A DNA stretch of 64,000 nt from an uncultured Eubacteriales bacterium (GTDB lineage: Bacteria > Bacillota > Clostridia > Oscillospirales > Oscillospiraceae): assembly GCA_900545495.1 (NCBI GenBank), contig UQZJ01000014.1:10482-74481 (forward strand), given 5' to 3'. Within the stretch, counting starts at the first letter, position 1. Each line of letters opens with the position of its first letter. This document shows, one piece after another, positions 24,959 through 33,270 of the stretch. The position numbers and the translations under genes are program-made. A model generated the notes under the pieces. That model saw only the letters and a program-made list of their open reading frames with translations. It was not told the DNA's origin and did not search any database.

Positions 24959-26420
24959 GAAGGCATGGGACAAGACGGAGGCGTGGATCAGAACGCTGCG
25001 GGGCAAGGCGACCCTACAGCTGAAATTCAGCCTCAGCTACATCCTGGTCATCGCGGCGGTGCTGGTGCTGCTGAACTCCTACCCGCTGCTGGTGTCCCAG
25101 AACCTGATGGTGTCCTCCAATCAGGACAACCTGAAAAGCACCGCCAAGGTCATCGAGTCGGCGCTGATGGGGCTGGAGCGGCTGACGGAGGAGAATGTCT
25201 CAGCGGCGCTCAGCAGTCTGAATGAGACTGGAGCCACCCGCATCATGGTCACCGACAGCGCCGGTCTGGTGCTGTACGATACCCGGCAGGGAGGGGACGC
25301 CGTGGGCGAATACGCCCTGTATTCCGTGATCGCGGCGGCACTGCGGGGCAGCGACGCCTTTTATTGTCAGTATGACGGCGAGGCGTTCCTCAGCCGTATG
25401 GCCACGCCGGTGGTGTACCACAATCAGACGGTAGGCGCGGTGTACGCCTATGACTACGACACGGAGCAGGCGGCGCTGCTGGAGAGCTTCCAGAGCAATC
25501 TGATGACCATCTCCATCATGATCGCACTGCTGGTGGCGGGATTGAGCATCATGCTGTCCCGTATGCTGACCCGGCAGATCAGCGGCCTGCTGCAGGCCAT
25601 CCGCAGCGTCCGGGAGGGCGCGTACAGCCACCGGGCCGACGCCAGCGGCACCGACGAGATCGCCCAGATCGCGGCGGAGTTCAACAGCCTGACGGATCGG
25701 CTGCAAACCACGGAGAGCGCCCGGCGGCGGTTCGTATCCGACGCCAGCCACGAGCTGAAAACGCCGCTGGCCGGTATCCGCCTGCTGACGGACTCTATTT
25801 TGCAGACGGATAACATGGACCCGGATACCACCAAGGAATTTGTCACCGACATCGGCCGGGAGGCCGAGCGGCTCAGCCGCATCACCGAGAACCTGCTGCG
25901 GCTGACGCGGCTGGACGGCGGCGTGGTGCAGGCGGCCTACCCCGTGGCGGTGGGGCCTGTTTTGCAGCGGGTGGAGCGGATGCTGGGCATGGTGGCCGAG
26001 GAAAAGGGCGTCACCATCTCCGGCAGCGCGTCGGAGGACGCGGTGGCGCTGGCCACGGACGACGACGTACATCAGATCCTCTACAACCTGATGGAGAACG
26101 CCATCAAGTATTCCGCCGCGGAAAACGGCTTTGTGCGGGCGGAGGCACTGGTGCGGGACGGCCAGGTGGTCATCACCGTCACCGACAACGGCATCGGTAT
26201 CCCCGACGAGGATCTGCCCCATGTGTTCGACCGGTTCTACCGGGTGGACAAGATGCGCTCCCGGGAGGTGGGCGGTACCGGACTGGGTCTGTCCATCGTC
26301 AAGGACACCATCGAGAACCGGGGCGGCTCCATTCAGGCGGGACACGGCGCAGACGGCGTGGGTACGGTGTTTACCGTGACGCTGCCGCTGGCGCAGGAGG
26401 AGGAGCTATGCGAGGAGTGA
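24918..26420 (+). CDS. Sensor histidine kinase (WalK/PhoR-like)
   Basis: About 500 residues: membrane helix (about 36-56), an extracytoplasmic sensor of about 140 residues, second helix (about 192-212), HAMP, HisKA with phospho-acceptor in SDASHELKTPLAG, and HATPase_c with N box NLMENAIKYS, G1 DNGIGIPDEDLPHVFDRFYR and G2 GGTGLGLSIVKD. No in-frame ATG precedes the first helix. The only common alternative start is TTG at 24918, poorly placed after GGGGAG, so the true start is uncertain; it may be a non-ATG codon read by coupling with the response regulator. Confidence 0.9.
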   Translation: MVTILREKVSQQCKKAWDKTEAWIRTLRGKATLQLKFSLSYILVIAAVLVLLNSYPLLVSQNLMVSSNQDNLKSTAKVIESALMGLERLTEENVSAALSSLNETGATRIMVTDSAGLVLYDTRQGGDAVGEYALYSVIAAALRGSDAFYCQYDGEAFLSRMATPVVYHNQTVGAVYAYDYDTEQAALLESFQSNLMTISIMIALLVAGLSIMLSRMLTRQISGLLQAIRSVREGAYSHRADASGTDEIAQIAAEFNSLTDRLQTTESARRRFVSDASHELKTPLAGIRLLTDSILQTDNMDPDTTKEFVTDIGREAERLSRITENLLRLTRLDGGVVQAAYPVAVGPVLQRVERMLGMVAEEKGVTISGSASEDAVALATDDDVHQILYNLMENAIKYSAAENGFVRAEALVRDGQVVITVTDNGIGIPDEDLPHVFDRFYRVDKMRSREVGGTGLGLSIVKDTIENRGGSIQAGHGADGVGTVFTVTLPLAQEEELCEE

Positions 26421-27331
26421 AACGCATCACCGCGGCGCTGCTGGCGGCGCTGCTGGTGCTGAGTCTGGCGGCCTGCGGGACGCAGAAGACCGGGCTGCGG
26501 CTGTACTATCCGGCTGATCTCAGCGCGAAGCATAAGAGCGTCGGCGGCAGCGACGCCATCACCAGCGTGCTGGTGGACTGGAAGAAGGTGACGGGGGACG
26601 ACCGGGGCCGTCAGCAGCAGGCGCAGTACATCATGGAACTGCTGCTGGGCGGGTGCAAGGCAAGCGGCTTCACCAGCCCCATACCCATAGGCACCACGGT
26701 GCGCAGATGCACCGTTACCGGCGGCACGGTGTCGGTGGATCTGAGCGGCGAGTACGACCAGCTGGTGGGCATTGACCGCACCATTGCGGACTACTGCATC
26801 ACCCTGTCATTGCTGCAATTGACGGGTATCTATGCCGTGCGGATCACGGTGATGGGCGCATCCCAGGATGCGGACCATGTATACACCTCGGCGCAGGTGC
26901 TGCTGACCAGCCCGGAGGACATCGTCCGCACCGTGGAGGTGACGCTGTATTTCCCGGACGAGGCCGACAATCTGGTGGCCGAGGAGCGGCGGCTCACGGT
27001 CTATGAGGGCGAGACGCCGGCAGAGGCGGTGGTCAAGGCACTGGCAGAGCGTCCCATGGACAGCTACAGCGGTTTGAAGCCCCTGCTGCCCAAGAACTTT
27101 ACGGCGCTGGGCGCCAATGTGGACGGGAATACCTGCTACCTGAACCTGTCTGCCAACTGCGCGGAGCTGATGCCGGAGAGCACGGTACAGCAGCGGATGG
27201 TCCTGCGCGGGATCGTGAATTCCCTTTGCTCGCTGGAGGAGGTAGAGCAGGTGCAGATCCTGCTGAACGGGGATTACCAGATGCTGCTGGGGACACAGCC
27301 CATCAGCCGCCCGCTGCTGCCAAGCGAATAG
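26408..27331 (+). CDS. GerMN-domain lipoprotein
   Basis: 307 residues with lipoprotein signal LLVLSLAAC, then two GerMN domains (about 45-165 and 175-295; ALVKALAERP-like helix and LNGDYQMLLG ending). GerM proteins act in spore development and germination, and similar lipoproteins act with divisome factors. ATG is preceded by AGGAGGAGG and overlaps the kinase gene by 13 bp, so this exported protein may report on or be controlled by the two-component system. Confidence 0.85.
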   Translation: MRGVKRITAALLAALLVLSLAACGTQKTGLRLYYPADLSAKHKSVGGSDAITSVLVDWKKVTGDDRGRQQQAQYIMELLLGGCKASGFTSPIPIGTTVRRCTVTGGTVSVDLSGEYDQLVGIDRTIADYCITLSLLQLTGIYAVRITVMGASQDADHVYTSAQVLLTSPEDIVRTVEVTLYFPDEADNLVAEERRLTVYEGETPAEAVVKALAERPMDSYSGLKPLLPKNFTALGANVDGNTCYLNLSANCAELMPESTVQQRMVLRGIVNSLCSLEEVEQVQILLNGDYQMLLGTQPISRPLLPSE

Positions 27332-27354
27332 GCACAAAATACGTAAACAGAGAC

Positions 27355-27396
27355 AAAAAGAGTGGCTGTACCATGTAGGTACAGCCACTCTTTTTT
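27355..27396. terminator. Bidirectional terminator
   Basis: AAAAAGAGTGGCTGTACC-ATGTA-GGTACAGCCACTCTTTTTT between convergent genes. Confidence 0.92.
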
Positions 27397-27400
27397 GCGG

Positions 27401-28006
27401 TTACAGGATGCCCAGCTCTGTGAGCTGACGGCGCAGACGCGCCGCGTCGCCGTGGAAAATGATGCCCCTCATACCGGCGTTTTCTGACGCCTCGATATTG
27501 GCGGGGTTGTCGTCGATAAAGAGACATTCCTCCGGTATCAGGCCGAACTTCTCAAAGAACGCCTGATAGATGGCCGCCTCCGGTTTCAGCAGGTGGTAGT
27601 CGGCGGAGATGAACGTGCCGCTGAACCACTGGCTGCCGGGGATGTCGTGCCAGTAGGTGTGCTGGCGGGCGGCGGCGTTGCTCAGCAGGTATAGGTCGTA
27701 CCCGGCGTTTTTCAGATCGCAGGCCAGTGCCGCCATACCGGGAACGGGGATGATGGGGTCGTTCCAGCGGTGGACGAGATAGGCCGCCGTATCGTGGAGC
27801 CGCCGGGGGAGGCGGGCGCACATCCGCTCCAGCGCATCGTCGTCGGAGATGGTGCCTCGGTCCATGCGCACCCACTCGGTGGTGGCCAGCACCTCCCGGC
27901 GGATCAGCGCGGCGTCCTCCTCACGGAGATGGAGACGCTCGGTGAACAGACCGGCGCTGAACTGTACCAGCACCTGCCCCATGTCAAATACAATGTGGCG
28001 GATCAT
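27401..28006 (-). CDS. HAD-superfamily hydrolase, subfamily IA
   Basis: 201 residues. Motif I FDMGQVLVQF (first Asp present; the usual second Asp is replaced by Gly as in the YihX-like group), motif II YLLSN, motif III lysine in LLKPEAAIY, motif IV FIDDNPANIEAS. Probably a small-molecule phosphatase such as a sugar-phosphate phosphatase. It overlaps the stop of the ABC permease gene (ATGA) and so may be the last gene of the transporter operon, which hints at a phosphorylated substrate. Confidence 0.85.
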   Translation of the reverse strand: MIRHIVFDMGQVLVQFSAGLFTERLHLREEDAALIRREVLATTEWVRMDRGTISDDDALERMCARLPRRLHDTAAYLVHRWNDPIIPVPGMAALACDLKNAGYDLYLLSNAAARQHTYWHDIPGSQWFSGTFISADYHLLKPEAAIYQAFFEKFGLIPEECLFIDDNPANIEASENAGMRGIIFHGDAARLRRQLTELGIL

Positions 28007-29934
28007 AGCTGCTCTCCCGGTTCCGCCACGCCGCTGTCACCGCTGCGGCGGAACACGCCGGTCATGCGGCTCCAGATCCGCTTGCGGCGAGCCTTGGCAT
28101 CCAGCCGCTCGCCCAGATCCCGGCCGCCCACGCCGTAGACCAGATACAGGATCAGACCCGACACCAGCATGATAAACACCGTGGAGGCGCAGCGCCGTCC
28201 GGAGGCGTTGACATTGTAGCCGTACAGCCCTTCCTCCGCGCACATGGACTGGATGACCATGGCGTAGCTGGTGCCGTAGGAGCTGGCGAAGGTTGCGGAC
28301 ATATCGTACTCCGTGAACAGGGCGTTGAAGTTCAGGGCGAACACCGCCAGCACGCTGGGCAGGATGATGGGCAGCTTTACCTTCAGGAACGTGCGCAGGC
28401 CGCTGGCGCCCATGTTCCGGGCGGCGTCCTCCAGCTCCGAGTCGATGGAGTAGAAGGCCGCCTTGATCATACGCAGGGAGAAGGGCAGCTTCACCACCGT
28501 GTATGCCAGCACGATGAGCAACCGGACATTCTCCGCGTAGTACAGGTTCATGTCGCCCACATACCAGATGGCGTCGGAGTTGAAGTAGGTGCGGTAGGAG
28601 TAGCAGATCAGAATGGTGGGCAGCAGCCACGGGAACAGCAGGCAGTACTCCAGCACGATGCCGGACTTCTTATTGCGGTTCTTGAAAATGTAGTTGCAGG
28701 CCACCACCACGATAAGGCAGGCCAGCGCCGCCGCCAGTATGGACAGGATGAAGCTCATCTTGATGCCGCCCAGCGTGGCCTCATTGGCGAACAGGCCGGA
28801 GATGGAGCCCTTGCGCAGCTTGTAGGTGCCGCGGTTGGTCAGGTACTCATAGTCCTGCGTGCCGAAGTAGTTGATCAGCGTCCAATTGCGCAGATCCAGT
28901 TTTTTCATGCGGATGGCGCCGTATGTCTGGAAGGAGAAGACGATGATCATCACCACAGGGATCATGTAGATGATGAACAGCACATAGGCGTAGATGTGCG
29001 CCAGCACGTTCCACACGGGGTTGGTGATCTTCTGCTTCACCAGCTTGGCCTTGGTCTTGGACACCGACAGATAGTGTCCCTTGCGCTCGTAGGCGGACAG
29101 CACCGTCAGCAGGACGATGGTGAACATGGCCAGAATGATGGACAGCAGGGCGGCCCGCGCCTGGGGGAAGGACTCATCCGCCACGGAGGAGCCCGCCAGA
29201 CGGACGATCTCCGGGTTGATGGAGTCATAGCCCAGCAGGGTGGGGGCGGACATGGCGCACAGACCGGTGATGAAGGTCATGACTGTCAGGGAGAACATGG
29301 TGGGTACCAGCGTGGGGAAGACCACCTTCCACAGCACCTTGAAGGGCTTGGCACCCATGTTCCGGGCGGCCTCCACGGTGTTGTAGTCGATGCCGCGGAT
29401 GGCATTGCGCAGGAACAGCGCGTGGTTGGACGTGCAGGCGAAGGTCATGGTGAACAGCACCGCATTGAAGCCGGAGAACCAGCTGCGGTTAAAGCCGGGG
29501 ATGGCGTTGGCCAGCGCCGTGGTCAGGATGCCGTTGGGGTCGTACAGGAACAGGTAGCCGGTGACCAGCGCCACGCCGGAGTAGATCATGGTGGTCATAT
29601 AGCCGAGGCGCAGGATGTTGGCGCCCTTGATATCGAAATACTCCGTCAGCAGGACGATGGACACGCCCACCACATTGACGGTGACCACCAGACACAGCGC
29701 CAGCTTCAGGGAGTTCCAGACGTAGCGGCTCATGTTTCCGGCGAAGAAGAAGCGGATGACCGCCCAGGGATCCGTCTCCCCAGCGGTATTTTTCGTGGTG
29801 AAGATGCTGGTCAGCGTGTTCAGGCACGGCAGCAGCATAAACCCGAAAAAGAAGTAGGCGAACAGCACGATGCCGATGATCCGCACCACGAAGGCGGCAT
29901 CGGGGCGCTGGCGCGTCAGGGAGGCGTTACGCAT
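28003..29934 (-). CDS. Double-length ABC permease, Fe3+-type (FbpB-like)
   Basis: 643 residues containing two fused permease halves, each with about six helices and a coupling loop: EAARNMGAKPFKVLWKVVFP (first half) and EDAARNMGASGLRTFLKVKL (second half). Such double permeases pair with one PotA/FbpC-type ATPase, which is encoded just upstream. ATG at 29934 was chosen because GAGGAGG precedes it and it overlaps the ATPase stop by 8 bp. Family substrates include ferric iron, thiamine, polyamines and phosphonates. Confidence 0.88.
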   Translation of the reverse strand: MRNASLTRQRPDAAFVVRIIGIVLFAYFFFGFMLLPCLNTLTSIFTTKNTAGETDPWAVIRFFFAGNMSRYVWNSLKLALCLVVTVNVVGVSIVLLTEYFDIKGANILRLGYMTTMIYSGVALVTGYLFLYDPNGILTTALANAIPGFNRSWFSGFNAVLFTMTFACTSNHALFLRNAIRGIDYNTVEAARNMGAKPFKVLWKVVFPTLVPTMFSLTVMTFITGLCAMSAPTLLGYDSINPEIVRLAGSSVADESFPQARAALLSIILAMFTIVLLTVLSAYERKGHYLSVSKTKAKLVKQKITNPVWNVLAHIYAYVLFIIYMIPVVMIIVFSFQTYGAIRMKKLDLRNWTLINYFGTQDYEYLTNRGTYKLRKGSISGLFANEATLGGIKMSFILSILAAALACLIVVVACNYIFKNRNKKSGIVLEYCLLFPWLLPTILICYSYRTYFNSDAIWYVGDMNLYYAENVRLLIVLAYTVVKLPFSLRMIKAAFYSIDSELEDAARNMGASGLRTFLKVKLPIILPSVLAVFALNFNALFTEYDMSATFASSYGTSYAMVIQSMCAEEGLYGYNVNASGRRCASTVFIMLVSGLILYLVYGVGGRDLGERLDAKARRKRIWSRMTGVFRRSGDSGVAEPGEQL

Positions 29935-30961
29935 GGGCGGCCTCCTCACCGGCCTCGTAGGCCATGACGTGGGCGGGGTTGATGACCACGGACACCTGTT
30001 GGGCAGGCTCGTAGATGTTGACGCCGTCGTTCTTCTCAATGACCTTCAGCGTCTGCCCCTCCACGGTGATGTAATACTTGATGTACAGGCCGTAATACTC
30101 CCGGCTCTCCACCACGCCGGACAGCGCCAGCTCTCCGTCACGGGGCTCCACGTTGACATGGAGCCGCTCCAGCCGGATGTAGTTGTGCTTGGCGGGGTCC
30201 AGACCGGCGCCGCGGTCGTTGAGATGCTGCACCAGCGGCGTCTCCAGACGGTTGATGTCGCCGATGAAGTTGCACACGAACTCGGTGGCGGAGTGGTTAT
30301 AGACCTTGTTGGGGGTGCCGATCTGCTCGATGACGCCCTTGTTGAACACGGCGATGCGGTCGGACAGGGTCAGCGCCTCCTCCTGATCGTGGGTGACGTA
30401 GATGGTGGTGATGCCGAAGTCCTTCTGCATCTTTTTCAGCTCGTTGCGCAGCTGCACACGGAGCTTGGCGTCCAGATTGGACAGGGGCTCGTCCATGCAG
30501 ATGATGGCGGGGTTGGTGACAAGAGCGCGGGCGATGGCCACACGCTGCTGCTGACCGCCGGACAGCTGGGACACGGCCTTTTGCAGCTGCTCATCGCTGA
30601 GATCCACCTTGCGGGCGATGTCCCGCACGCGCTGGTCGATCTCTGCACGCTTTACCTTCTTGACCTTCAGGCCGAAGGCGATGTTGTCGTAGACGGTCAT
30701 GGTGGGGAACAGAGCATAGCTCTGGAACACGATGCCGATGTTGCGGTCCTCGATGGGGACATGGGTGATGTCCCGGTCCTTCACCACTACGGCGCCCTCT
30801 ACCGGTTCGATAAAGCCGGTGATGGTCCGCAGCGTGGTGGTCTTTCCGCAGCCGGAGGGGCCGAGGAACGTGAAGAATTCACCCTCCTTCACATGGACGT
30901 TGATGCCGTGCAGGGCGGTGAAGTCGCCGAACTTCACCACGATATCATTCAAACGGATCAT
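29927..30961 (-). CDS. ABC transporter ATP-binding protein (FbpC/PotA-like)
   Basis: 344 residues: Walker A GPSGCGKTTT, Q-loop IVFQSYALFPTMTV, signature QLSGGQQQRVAIARAL, Walker B ICMDEPLSNLDAKLR, H-loop VTHDQEEA, and a C-terminal TOBE/OB region (about 245-344) seen in FbpC, PotA and MalK types. ATG at 30961 follows AAAGGAG; the frame extends upstream without a start signal. Works with the double permease and binding protein beside it. Confidence 0.9.
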   Translation of the reverse strand: MIRLNDIVVKFGDFTALHGINVHVKEGEFFTFLGPSGCGKTTTLRTITGFIEPVEGAVVVKDRDITHVPIEDRNIGIVFQSYALFPTMTVYDNIAFGLKVKKVKRAEIDQRVRDIARKVDLSDEQLQKAVSQLSGGQQQRVAIARALVTNPAIICMDEPLSNLDAKLRVQLRNELKKMQKDFGITTIYVTHDQEEALTLSDRIAVFNKGVIEQIGTPNKVYNHSATEFVCNFIGDINRLETPLVQHLNDRGAGLDPAKHNYIRLERLHVNVEPRDGELALSGVVESREYYGLYIKYYITVEGQTLKVIEKNDGVNIYEPAQQVSVVINPAHVMAYEAGEEAAHA

Positions 30962-31024
30962 AACACACAAAACTCCTTTGCTCGGTTTCTTTGGCGCTGA
31001 CAGGGACATTGTACACGTCTGCTT

Positions 31025-31093
31025 CACAGCTGTAAAGGCGGAAAGGCTTTTCCGCCCTTACAGCTGTGGCGAGCCGGGAGCCGGCTCGCCACA
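31025..31093 (-). promoter_or_regulatory. Two overlapping, mutually exclusive hairpins after the binding-protein gene
   Basis: CACAGCTGTAA...TTACAGCTGTG (31025-31068, with an inner GGCGGAAA/TTTCCGCC) and TGTGGCGAGCCGG-GAG-CCGGCTCGCCACA (31065-31093) share four bases, so only one can form fully. They sit between the binding-protein stop (31112) and the ATPase start (30961). No T-tract; probably differential expression or mRNA 3'-end protection. Confidence 0.55.
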
Positions 31094-31111
31094 GGGGTTG
31101 ATGGGAATTAC

Positions 31112-32359
31112 TTACTCGGCCTTCTGGGTCAGAGTCGCCCAATCCAGGTTGTCCCAGTCGGGCTCGTTCACAGCGGCGCTGCTGTCAGCCCAGTAGAAGC
31201 CCAGGTTGGTCAGGATGTTGGTCCACTCGGCGGAGTGGGCGGCCACATACTCAGCGTAGGTGGTGTCGCCGTCGACCTTGGTCAGAGCAAAGTTCTTCAG
31301 GGTGTAGATGGCAGGCACGCCGTCGGGGTACAGGATGTCAGCGGCAGCGGTGTTGCAGGGATAGGTGTCAAACTCCTCGCCCCAAGCAGCCTGCGTCTCG
31401 GCGGAGCCGAACCACTCGGCAAAGGCCTTGACAGCCTCGGTCTCCTCGTCGGTACGGCCTTCCTTGTTCAGGATGCCCAGGTACTCGGCAATGTAGTAGG
31501 TGCCGTCATCGATCTCCACCAGATTCCAGTTCTCGGGAGTCATGGTGCCCTTCAGCGGGGTCTCGGAGCTCTCGGCAGCGGCATCGATCTTGCCGTACAG
31601 GGAGGAGGAGTAGAAGGTGGAGACAGCCACATCGCCCTTGTTCAGAGGATCGAAGCCGTACTTGTAAGTATCATCGGAGGAATACACGCCGTTGGCGCAG
31701 TAGTTCCACAGCATCTTCCAGCCATCGATGGACACACCGCCGGCGGGGGAGGAGGGATCGATGAAGGAGTACAGCAGAGCGGAGTTGATGTTGGCGTTGG
31801 TGGTGCCGCCGACCTTGTTCTGACGATACCACTTGTAGCCGCAGTCCACGATGTCGGACCAGTGAGCAAAGTGCAGAGCCTCGCCATTGGTACCAAGCTC
31901 ATCGTTGCGGTACAGCATCAGCACGTTCTGGATGACCAGACCGTAGGCAGCGCCGGGATAGGCATACTCACCCACCTGATCGGCCCAAGTGGGCGTCCAG
32001 TCCACCAGGGACAGGTTCTCGTAGGTGCCGTTGACCACCTGGCTCCAGCGGGTCTCGTTCAGACCGAACAGGATGTCGCCGTCCTTGTTCTCGTTGGCAG
32101 CCTGAATGGCGGCGGTATCACCGGAGATGACGCTGTTGTCGTCGATGGAGATGGTGAAGCCGGCGTCCTTGGCGGCGTTGATGAGCCAAGTGGTGCGCTC
32201 GGTGGAGTTGGAGTTGGAGTAGATGCGGATGGTATAGCCGGAATAATCCTTGGCGTCGGGGGTATCATTGCCGCCATTTTCGTCGGGGGTCTTCTCGCCG
32301 CACGCCACCAGGCTCAGAGCCATGACCAGCGCCAGCAAAAGAGCAATAAACTTTTTCAT
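31112..32359 (-). CDS. ABC transporter extracellular solute-binding lipoprotein
   Basis: 415 residues: signal and lipobox SLVAC, acidic linker, then a type-II binding-protein fold (YTIRIYSNSNSTERTTWLIN, GDILFGLNETRWSQV, GTYYIAEYLGILNKEG) of the FbpA/AfuA/thiamine-phosphonate group. First gene of the transporter operon: binding protein, ATPase, double permease, HAD phosphatase. The ligand cannot be read safely; the YY pair in GTYYIAEY is reminiscent of ferric-binding proteins but is not diagnostic. Ribosome site AAAAGGAG. Confidence 0.85.
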   Translation of the reverse strand: MKKFIALLLALVMALSLVACGEKTPDENGGNDTPDAKDYSGYTIRIYSNSNSTERTTWLINAAKDAGFTISIDDNSVISGDTAAIQAANENKDGDILFGLNETRWSQVVNGTYENLSLVDWTPTWADQVGEYAYPGAAYGLVIQNVLMLYRNDELGTNGEALHFAHWSDIVDCGYKWYRQNKVGGTTNANINSALLYSFIDPSSPAGGVSIDGWKMLWNYCANGVYSSDDTYKYGFDPLNKGDVAVSTFYSSSLYGKIDAAAESSETPLKGTMTPENWNLVEIDDGTYYIAEYLGILNKEGRTDEETEAVKAFAEWFGSAETQAAWGEEFDTYPCNTAAADILYPDGVPAIYTLKNFALTKVDGDTTYAEYVAAHSAEWTNILTNLGFYWADSSAAVNEPDWDNLDWATLTQKAE

Positions 32360-32414
32360 TCCTGAATCTCCTTTTCAAAAAGTCGGACAGTGCGGGATGC
32401 ACCATCACACCATT

Positions 32415-32423
32415 ATTATACCA
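32415..32423 (-). promoter_or_regulatory. Extended -10 promoter of the ABC operon
   Basis: Minus strand TGGTATAAT (extended -10) with a poor -35 (TTTTTC, 17 bp), which fits activator-dependent expression, presumably by the adjacent response regulator. Confidence 0.55.
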
Positions 32424-32477
32424 GCGCGGCAACGACCGAAAAAACGGGTCATCTCTGCGATTATCCAGACGATTCTG

Positions 32478-32519
32478 ACAAAAGGGACAGCGCGTGTCAA
32501 AACGCACTGTCCCTTTTTG
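32478..32519 (-). terminator. Terminator after the response-regulator gene
   Basis: ACAAAAGGGACAG ... CTGTCCCTTTTTGT; it separates the regulator operon from the transporter operon. Confidence 0.82.
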
Positions 32520-32529
32520 TGCAGTTTTC

Positions 32530-33270
32530 CTAATGACACCGATCCTGATATTCCGACGGTGACATACCGGTGAGCTTTTTGAACGTGCTGCCGAAATAGG
32601 CCACGTCGCGGTAGCCCACCATCTCCGCCACCTCGTACACCTTGTACCGGCAGTCCCGCAGCAGCGAGCGGGCCATGTGGATGCGGTACTGGGTGAGATA
32701 GCCCAGCGCCGTGTAGTTCGTCTCCTTCTTGAACACATGGCTCAGATGCCCCTCACTGATGCCGATGTGCCGGGCGATGGCGGCGATATTGATATCGGCG
32801 TCGGCATAGTGCTCGGCGATGTAGTTCAGGGTCTGGAGCACATACTTGCTCTTGTCGCCCTTGGGCAGCAGCGGGGTGTCCTCCGCAGGCTGGGCAGCGC
32901 CCTCCTTTTCCCGTACGCGGGCGATGGCGGCCATCAGATCCTGATCCCGGAAGGGCTTGAGCAGGTAGTCCGCCGCGCCGTAGCGCAGGGCGGAGCGGGC
33001 GTAGTCGAACTCGTCGTAGGCGGTGAGGACGATGAAGTGGGCGGTGCAGTCCCGCTCGCGGAGGCGGCGCATCATCTCGATGCCGTCCATGCGGGGCATC
33101 CGCACATCGGTGATGATGAGGCTGGGGTTGTAGCGCTCTGCGGCGGCGAGGCCCTCCTCGCCGTTGGCGGCCTCTCCCACCACCACACAGTCCATGGAGG
33201 CCCAGTTCATGCCCAGCACGATGCCGCGGCGCACCACCGTCTCGTCGTCAACGATCAATACCTTCAGCAT
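32530..33270 (-). CDS. AraC-type response regulator (YesN-like)
   Basis: 246 residues: receiver (VDDET, phospho-acceptor in ITDVRMP, LLKPF) and C-terminal AraC double helix-turn-helix (INIAAIARHIGISEGHLSHV, YKVYEVAEMVGYRDVAYFGS). Its start overlaps the kinase gene by 23 bp. Next downstream is the ABC operon with a weak -35 promoter, the natural target. Confidence 0.93.
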   Translation of the reverse strand: MLKVLIVDDETVVRRGIVLGMNWASMDCVVVGEAANGEEGLAAAERYNPSLIITDVRMPRMDGIEMMRRLRERDCTAHFIVLTAYDEFDYARSALRYGAADYLLKPFRDQDLMAAIARVREKEGAAQPAEDTPLLPKGDKSKYVLQTLNYIAEHYADADINIAAIARHIGISEGHLSHVFKKETNYTALGYLTQYRIHMARSLLRDCRYKVYEVAEMVGYRDVAYFGSTFKKLTGMSPSEYQDRCH

